DNA from: DASSJF01 sp035280345
Lineage (GTDB): Bacteria; Sysuimicrobiota; Sysuimicrobiia; Sysuimicrobiales; Segetimicrobiaceae
NCBI GenBank assembly: GCA_035280345.1
Contig: DATEGA010000043.1
Coordinates: 1 to 10,854, forward strand
Length of the DNA: 10,854 bases
Reading direction: 5' to 3'
Shown: positions 7,162-10,854 of the stretch, in pieces
Position numbering within the stretch: position 1 is the first letter of the stretch
Layout of the letters: each line of letters opens with the position of its first letter
Program-made: the position numbers and the translations under genes
The notes under the pieces: model-generated
Database searches by the model: none
Seen by the model: the letters and a program-made list of their open reading frames with translations, nothing else
What the model was told of the DNA's origin: nothing

Positions 7162-7661
7162 CGTTCGGCCGGCGGCTTGAAGCGCTCGAAGGGATTGCGG
7201 CAGTGCCGGCACAGGTAGGTCGACCGGCAGAGCGTCGGACCGAACAGACTCTCGACCACCACGTCGTGCGAGCCGCAGTACGGGCAGACCGGCGGCTCCG
7301 CGAACCGGCACGACGGGACGGACAGCCCGTGCGCGGCGAGGCGCTCGCGGCCGCGGGCGCTCATCCGTTCCAGCGTCCACGGCTCGTCGTAGGTGTACTC
7401 CACCGACACGTCCCGCACGCCGGGGATCGCCAGGAGCCCGTCGCGGATCCGGCCGCGGATGACGGCCAGAGCCGGGCACGCCGTCCACGTCGGCACGAGG
7501 CGCACGCTGACGCGGGCGCCCGTCCCCGGTGAGCCGCTGCCGCCGTCGACACGGACGTCACGGACCAGGCCCAGGTCGGTGATTGCGATCGGGAGCTCTG
7601 GGTCTTCGACGCTGGCGAGCACGTCCCAGGCGGCCTGCTCGAGCGACGTCGCGAGGTTCAC
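7158..7661 (-). CDS. paaD: Phenylacetyl-CoA epoxidase subunit PaaD
   Basis: A 167-residue PaaD, the accessory protein of the ring-1,2-phenylacetyl-CoA epoxidase, thought to help iron or Fe-S handling. An N-terminal MIP18/DUF59 domain (about 5-95) carries DPELP (20-24), DLGLV (29-33) and TWTACPA (58-64, Cys62). The C-terminus has the zinc-ribbon-like cysteine set typical of PaaD: CPYCG (126-130), Cys145 and CRHC (151-154). The GTG start at 7661 overlaps the paaC stop by four bases (GTGA), the pattern of translational coupling, and has GGAGG seven bases upstream (7673-7669). A longer frame reaching 7820 only overlaps paaC and is not used. It is the last gene of the operon; no paaE follows. Confidence 0.93.
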   Translation of the reverse strand: MNLATSLEQAAWDVLASVEDPELPIAITDLGLVRDVRVDGGSGSPGTGARVSVRLVPTWTACPALAVIRGRIRDGLLAIPGVRDVSVEYTYDEPWTLERMSARGRERLAAHGLSVPSCRFAEPPVCPYCGSHDVVVESLFGPTLCRSTYLCRHCRNPFERFKPPAER

Positions 7662-8497
7662 CAGCGCGCCTCCGGATCCGACCGCCACACTTCGGTCATT
7701 TCCGCGTGCATCCGCATGAGGTCCGCCGTATGCACCCCGCGCCGGCCGCCCGGTGCGGCCGTGCCTGTCGGAATCGTCAGGCCGAGCGGTTCGAGGATGG
7801 CGCGGACCGTGCGCTCCCACGTCTCACGCTGCCGGGCCGGCGGGTCGCCGAGCAGGCCCGCCCTCAGCAAGGCGTCGTCTGCTTCGGTGCTCTCGAAGAA
7901 CGCCAGGGCATGCGGCCACGCCGCCTCCAGCGCCGCCTGCACGCGTGCGTGCGCGGTGGCGGACACCGCATCGGGTAACCCGGGCGCGCCCCGCCCGGTC
8001 GTCCCTGCGGGGGGAGCCGGCGGCCGGGCCAACCGCTCGAGCCACGCGGCGGCGAACAGCGCGTGGTACCGCTCTTCCCGGCCGAGCGTCGCGGCGAGTC
8101 CCGCGACGGGCTCCTGTCCGGATCGTGCGAGGAGGCCGAGGCGCTGCTGCTCGAACGCTTCGTACAGCGCGAGGCGCACGATCGTAAACTCCCATCCCCC
8201 GTTCGGCTGTTCGAGCAGGACAGCGTTGTGGTACTCCTCGGGCGCGCGTCCAAACGCCAGCCGGTCCGGGCCGCCCGGCTCGTCGCCCGCGATCTGCTCG
8301 TAGAACAGCCGCGCGTGGCCGAGCTCTTCTTGGGCGATGCTGCTCATCGCCACGTCGCTCTCAATGTCGGGGCCGACGCCGGTCCACTCCGAGTGCCGGT
8401 GACCGATGGTGAGTTCATCGTCGGCCACCCGCAACAGCCATTCGCGGAACGCCGCGCGGACCGCGGGGTCGCTGATCGCCGCCAGCGCCGTTGGCAC
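7658..8497 (-). CDS. paaC: Phenylacetyl-CoA epoxidase subunit PaaC
   Basis: A 279-residue ferritin-like subunit that pairs with PaaA in the epoxidase core. Family features: ADDELTIGHRHSEWTG (25-40), SSIAQEELGHARLFY (52-66) and LGREERYHALFAAAW (138-152). Characterised PaaC (Escherichia coli) is regarded as structural and lacking a working di-iron site. This copy keeps two ExxH motifs, Glu58-His61 and Glu142-His145, plus candidate carboxylates on the other helices (Glu28 or Glu37, Glu113 or Glu116). A Pro/Gly-rich insert lies at 158-174. The start is GTG at 8497, with GAGAGG at 8508-8503 inside the end of paaB; only two bases separate it from the paaB stop. The C-terminal HTADLMRMHAEMTEVWRSDP segment (256-275) is typical of PaaC. 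Confidence 0.93.
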   Translation of the reverse strand: MPTALAAISDPAVRAAFREWLLRVADDELTIGHRHSEWTGVGPDIESDVAMSSIAQEELGHARLFYEQIAGDEPGGPDRLAFGRAPEEYHNAVLLEQPNGGWEFTIVRLALYEAFEQQRLGLLARSGQEPVAGLAATLGREERYHALFAAAWLERLARPPAPPAGTTGRGAPGLPDAVSATAHARVQAALEAAWPHALAFFESTEADDALLRAGLLGDPPARQRETWERTVRAILEPLGLTIPTGTAAPGGRRGVHTADLMRMHAEMTEVWRSDPEARW

Positions 8498-8499
8498 GG

Positions 8500-8871
8500 C
8501 TACCTCTCGTCCTCCGTAGGGGCTATGTGATACCCGCCGCGGTAGACTCGCTGTTGCTGCCGGTAGGATCCGCCGAAGCGATAACTCTTGTCCGTGACCG
8601 GCGCGAACATCTCCGCGGCCTCTTCGGCGGTCGCGCGGATGTCACGCGCGGGCACGACCCACAAGCTGATGCACGGGTCGCGGCGGGCGTAACTCTCCTT
8701 CGCGAGCAGCAGCGCCATCTCGGCGTCGGGGGCGTGCACATCGCCGGCGTATACGTGGGGGTCCCGGCGTCGTGCCTGAACAAAGACCGCCCACACATCG
8801 GCCGGAGCGTCGAGGGTCCGCACCCAGGACGGGGCGGGCTTGGACGGTGCCGGGGGTTGGGGACCGCTCAT
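8500..8871 (-). CDS. paaB: Phenylacetyl-CoA epoxidase subunit PaaB
   Basis: A 123-residue PaaB, the small subunit that bridges PaaA-PaaC units in the epoxidase and has no active site. Signature segments: WAVFVQARRRDPHVYAG (27-43), VHAPDAEMALLLAKE (45-59), YARRDPCISLWVVPARDI (61-78) and KSYRFGGSYR (95-104). The first 20 residues are a Pro-rich extension. The start ATG at 8871 lies 17 bases after the paaA stop; its ribosome site is weak (GAAGAA, 8880-8875), so translation may depend on coupling to paaA. The frame is open upstream to 8949, but that part overlaps paaA and is dismissed. Confidence 0.93.
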   Translation of the reverse strand: MSGPQPPAPSKPAPSWVRTLDAPADVWAVFVQARRRDPHVYAGDVHAPDAEMALLLAKESYARRDPCISLWVVPARDIRATAEEAAEMFAPVTDKSYRFGGSYRQQQRVYRGGYHIAPTEDER

Positions 8872-8888
8872 GTGTTCTTCGTCGGGGA

Positions 8889-9848
8889 CTAGGCGGCGGA
8901 GTGCGCCGCCGTCGCCTCCGCCCACTTGCCCAACGCTTCGCGGACCCATGCGTGCTGGCGGTAGAACGATTGCCGCAGCGCCAGCCGTTCCGCGCTCTTC
9001 GGGCCGCCGTTGCGGCCGACGCGCTTCAGTTCTTCCCAGTCGGGTTCCGTGTACACGTATCGCTGCTCGGCCTCGACCCAGCGCATCGCCGGATCCGGCA
9101 CCTGGAGCCCGTACTCGAGGATGATCGGGATAAACCGCCTCAGAAACTGCTGCCGCAGCTCTTCATTGGACTTCACTTTGAGGCGCCAGGCCAGCATCGT
9201 TTCGGTATGCGGCGAGACCTTGTCCGGCATGCCGAAGAAATGCATGATCGGCGTCCACCAGCGGTTGAGGGCGTCCTGCAGCATCGCCCGCTGGGCCGGC
9301 GTGCCCTCCGCAAGCGCCCGCCACACGTCGAGCCCGAGTTGGATGTGGAAGTCCTCTTCGTAGCAGATCCGCTTCAGCACGCGCGAGTACGGCGCGTAGG
9401 AACACGACCGGAGCGCGCCCTGCGTCTGCATTGCTGCGCCGTCGACGAAGACCTGGATGATCGCGACGTCCGCCCAAGTATCCGCCGGGTAGTGAAAGAC
9501 GTTGTGGAACCGGCCGCGGCCCTCGACGAGCTCGGCGTACATCTCCTCGCGCGGGCGCCCCAGCGTTTCGGCGACGCGGTACAGCAGCATGCCGTGCCCC
9601 ACTTCGTCCTGGACCTTCGCCGTGAGCGCCATCTTGCGCGCCAACGTGGGGGCGCGCGGAATCCATTCGCGCTCCGGCAAAGCCCCCATGATCTCGGAGT
9701 TGGCGTGCATCTGAATGAGACGCTGCGCCTCGAATCGGTACTGCTGCGGCATCCACTCGCCGGCCTCGATTTGATCGCCCGAGGTGACGCGGGCGCTGAA
9801 ACGACCGACCAACTCGGGATCATCTTGGACCGGGACGACGCTGGACAT
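8889..9848 (-). CDS. paaA: Phenylacetyl-CoA epoxidase catalytic subunit PaaA
   Basis: Catalytic di-iron subunit, 319 residues, that with reductant and O2 converts phenylacetyl-CoA to its 1,2-epoxide. Helical-bundle iron-ligand motifs are visible: HANSEIMGALPE (48-59, Glu52), KVQDEVGHGMLLY (78-90, Glu82 and His85), VFVDGAAM (133-140, Asp136) and ICYEEDFHIQLG (161-172, Glu165 and His168). EWMPQQYR (31-38), IPRAPTLARK (63-72) and MLQDALNRWW (189-198) match PaaA closely. The ATG at 9848 has AGGGGAG (9864-9858) nine bases upstream. An in-frame GTG at 9908 would add 20 residues and lies five bases after the -10 box, but the homologous N-terminal region begins downstream of 9848. First gene of the paaABCD operon. 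Confidence 0.95.
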   Translation of the reverse strand: MSSVVPVQDDPELVGRFSARVTSGDQIEAGEWMPQQYRFEAQRLIQMHANSEIMGALPEREWIPRAPTLARKMALTAKVQDEVGHGMLLYRVAETLGRPREEMYAELVEGRGRFHNVFHYPADTWADVAIIQVFVDGAAMQTQGALRSCSYAPYSRVLKRICYEEDFHIQLGLDVWRALAEGTPAQRAMLQDALNRWWTPIMHFFGMPDKVSPHTETMLAWRLKVKSNEELRQQFLRRFIPIILEYGLQVPDPAMRWVEAEQRYVYTEPDWEELKRVGRNGGPKSAERLALRQSFYRQHAWVREALGKWAEATAAHSAA

Positions 9849-9872
9849 CCGATGGCGCTCCCCTGGCGTTGT

Positions 9873-9908
9873 GTGACGTTCTCCAACCTTGTTGCACAGA
9901 TTCGTCAC
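9873..9908 (-). promoter_or_regulatory. 5' leader hairpin of the paa operon mRNA
   Basis: If transcription begins near 9908, as the promoter predicts, the message starts GUGACG and this pairs with CGUCAC at 9878-9873. A nested CAAC/GUUG pairing (9894-9891 with 9887-9884, three-base loop) lies inside. The AGGGGAG ribosome site (9864-9858) stays outside. In DNA this is an inverted repeat, TGTGACG (9872-9878) and CGTCACA (9903-9909), that could instead be an operator over the start point. Confidence 0.4.
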
Positions 9909-9913
9909 AAATG

Positions 9914-9942
9914 ATTGTAGAACTGTTGGCAGGCACTGTCAA
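9914..9942 (-). promoter_or_regulatory. Near-consensus sigma70 promoter of paaABCD
   Basis: Minus-strand TTGACA (9942-9937), a 17-base spacer and TACAAT (9919-9914). The -35 box is perfect and the -10 box differs from TATAAT at one position. The expected start point is near 9908-9906, giving a leader of about 60 bases before the paaA ATG. A promoter this strong implies that control is by repression or by elements in the leader. Confidence 0.8.
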
Positions 9943-9967
9943 GGCAAGCCAGAAGTACTACAGGTCG

Positions 9968-10016
9968 GCGTTCATGTCACGCAGTACTCAACTTCTCAAC
10001 GGCCCGCGTTCATGTC
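9968..10016. repeat. Direct repeat GCGTTCATGTC in the paaA/sensor intergenic region
   Basis: Two exact 11-base copies, GCGTTCATGTC at 9968-9978 and 10006-10016, 38 bases apart. Counting five flanking bases (GGTCG before the first, GGCCC before the second), 14 of 16 positions agree. They lie upstream of the paaA -35 box and before the divergent sensor gene, where binding sites for a shared regulator could sit. The second copy contains a possible in-frame ATG of the sensor gene (10012). Two AGTACT palindromes (9954-9959, 9983-9988) are also in this region. Confidence 0.45.
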
Positions 10017-10065
10017 CGTTTCCCGCGGGTACACGGGCATACTACCGAAATACATGGTCGATTTT

Positions 10066-10854
10066 ATGGTAGTCTCTGCCAAGCCTGGGACAGCCGCCGG
10101 TTTGACGGTCCACAACGCGAGCCGGGCGGGCGCACCCTGGCGTCACCACGATCTCCCGTGGTCGGCGCTTGTCCGGATCCTCATTCTCTTGACCCTGATA
10201 CCCGCGACCTGGCTCGGCATCGTCGCCGTTCCTCCGGCCGGCGCCATCGCGACGATCTCGGTGCTCGCCGCCTACGTGCTTGTCCTGGCCGCCGGCGCGG
10301 GACGGCTGCCGGTCCTCCGGCGGCCCGACCTCGTCCTGGTGCTCGACCTGACGGTGATCACCGCGCTGCTGCTCCTCTCCGGCAGTTTCAACAGTCCGTT
10401 CCTCTACCTCTACTATCTGGCCATCCTGGAAGCGGCGGTGACACTGGACCTTCGGCAGTCTTTGGCCGCCGCCATCGCCACGGCCGGGCTCCTCCTGCTG
10501 CTCTGGACGGCGGGCGGGCAGGCGGCCATGTTCACGACCGCCGGTTTTCGGCTGGGGGCGTTCATCGCCGGCGCGTTTCTGCTCGCGCTGGTGCTCGGCA
10601 TGATCGCGCAGGAGCATCGCTCGAGTTTGCAGCAGGCTCGGTGGACCGTGGAACTGGATCGGCGGCTGGCCGAAGCGACGCGCGAACTGAAGGAGCGGGT
10701 CGACGAGCTCGAGACCTACAACGGCATCGCGCGGCGGCTGAGCGGGGAGTTGCGCGTCGAGAGCGTCATGGATGGACTGCTGTCCGCCTATCGCGGCCTC
10801 GTCGGTGCCGAGCATGGCGTCGGCCACGTCGTGACCGAGACCGGCGCCCTCCGC
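10066..10854 (+). CDS. Membrane sensor protein, N-terminal part (probable signal-transduction kinase or cyclase; runs off the edge)
   Basis: 263 codons are visible with no stop before the window end. The N-terminus (about 1-30) is polar. Six hydrophobic segments follow (about 33-54, 58-79, 88-106, 111-129, 131-148, 162-181), with SGSFNSPFLYLYYLAI (105-120) typical of membrane input domains of bacterial sensor kinases. A charged helix with coiled-coil character (182-216) leads into YNGIARRLSGELRVESVMDGLL (218-239), the usual entry to a GAF domain. The output domain (histidine kinase, GGDEF or phosphatase) lies beyond the window, so the class is inferred. The start is uncertain: in-frame ATGs at 10012, 10054 and 10066 all lack a ribosome site. 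It diverges from paaA and is separated from it by about 215 bases. Confidence 0.75.
   Translation, partial: MVVSAKPGTAAGLTVHNASRAGAPWRHHDLPWSALVRILILLTLIPATWLGIVAVPPAGAIATISVLAAYVLVLAAGAGRLPVLRRPDLVLVLDLTVITALLLLSGSFNSPFLYLYYLAILEAAVTLDLRQSLAAAIATAGLLLLLWTAGGQAAMFTTAGFRLGAFIAGAFLLALVLGMIAQEHRSSLQQARWTVELDRRLAEATRELKERVDELETYNGIARRLSGELRVESVMDGLLSAYRGLVGAEHGVGHVVTETGALR

Larger units (their letters stand above)
9849..10065. other. Divergent intergenic region paaA / sensor gene
   Basis: The largest noncoding gap, visibly richer in A and T than the genes around it. It holds the paaA promoter, its leader hairpin, the GCGTTCATGTC direct repeat, two AGTACT palindromes and an inverted pair ACTACC (10041-10046) / GGTAGT (10068-10073) around the possible sensor start codons. 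No convincing promoter was found for the sensor gene; CATACT (10038-10043) is a weak -10 candidate without a matching -35. Confidence 0.6.

Noticed and set aside
9872..9909. TGTGA...TCACA as a CRP/FNR-type site
   Set aside because: The half-sites are separated by 28 bases rather than the 6 expected for that family.
8772..9914. 380-residue plus-strand frame opposite paaA
   Set aside because: It mirrors paaA; Arg/His-rich composition is typical of an antisense shadow.
10102..10107. TTGACG as a -35 box on the plus strand
   Set aside because: It lies inside the sensor coding region and no -10 box occurs at suitable spacing.
10042..10827. 261-residue minus-strand frame at the right edge
   Set aside because: It is antisense to the membrane sensor, whose plus-strand translation has well-formed membrane helices and a coiled coil; the minus-strand product is Gln/Arg/Glu low-complexity.

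Overview
This is a GC-rich bacterial stretch with tightly packed genes. Shine-Dalgarno sites are mostly strong, but two sigma70-type promoters have their -10 box only 5-6 bases before a start codon. The gene set is an M20 amidohydrolase, a DUF1800/DUF1501 pair and a paaABCD oxygenase operon. It fits a free-living, aerobic, high-GC soil, sediment or hot-spring bacterium such as an actinobacterium, a Chloroflexota member or a related uncultured lineage. The phylum cannot be fixed from this window.

Left part, plus strand (1-4074): a possible C-terminal tail of an upstream gene, then an M20D-type amidohydrolase, a DUF1800 protein and a DUF1501 protein with a twin-arginine signal. The last two are a classic pair and are very probably cotranscribed. 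Two GC-rich hairpins (4100-4125 and 4144-4169) close this unit and the convergent unit that meets it.

Middle part (4159-7161): two minus-strand genes, a small CCPC-motif protein of an uncharacterised family and an unrecognised helical 168-residue protein. The latter has a promoter whose predicted transcription start falls on its ATG. Diverging from it is a plus-strand pair, a RibD C-terminal-domain (dihydrofolate-reductase-like) reductase and an M20 metallopeptidase of the ArgE/DapE type.

Right part (7158-9942, minus strand): a compact paaABCD operon for the multicomponent 1,2-phenylacetyl-CoA epoxidase, the committing step of aerobic phenylacetate breakdown. It is driven by a near-consensus promoter (TTGACA, 17 bases, TACAAT). 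The reductase gene paaE does not follow paaD; the operon ends in a stop codon that overlaps the stop of the convergent M20 gene. Diverging from paaA is the start of a membrane sensor (six membrane helices, coiled coil, start of a GAF-like region) that runs off the right edge.

No CRISPR array, tRNA, rRNA, insertion sequence or clear novel defence or mobile system was found. The points most worth a second look are the PaaC subunit, which keeps ferritin-like ExxH motifs usually described as lost; the structured 5' leader of paaA; the leaderless-type promoters; and the repeats in the paaA/sensor intergenic region.
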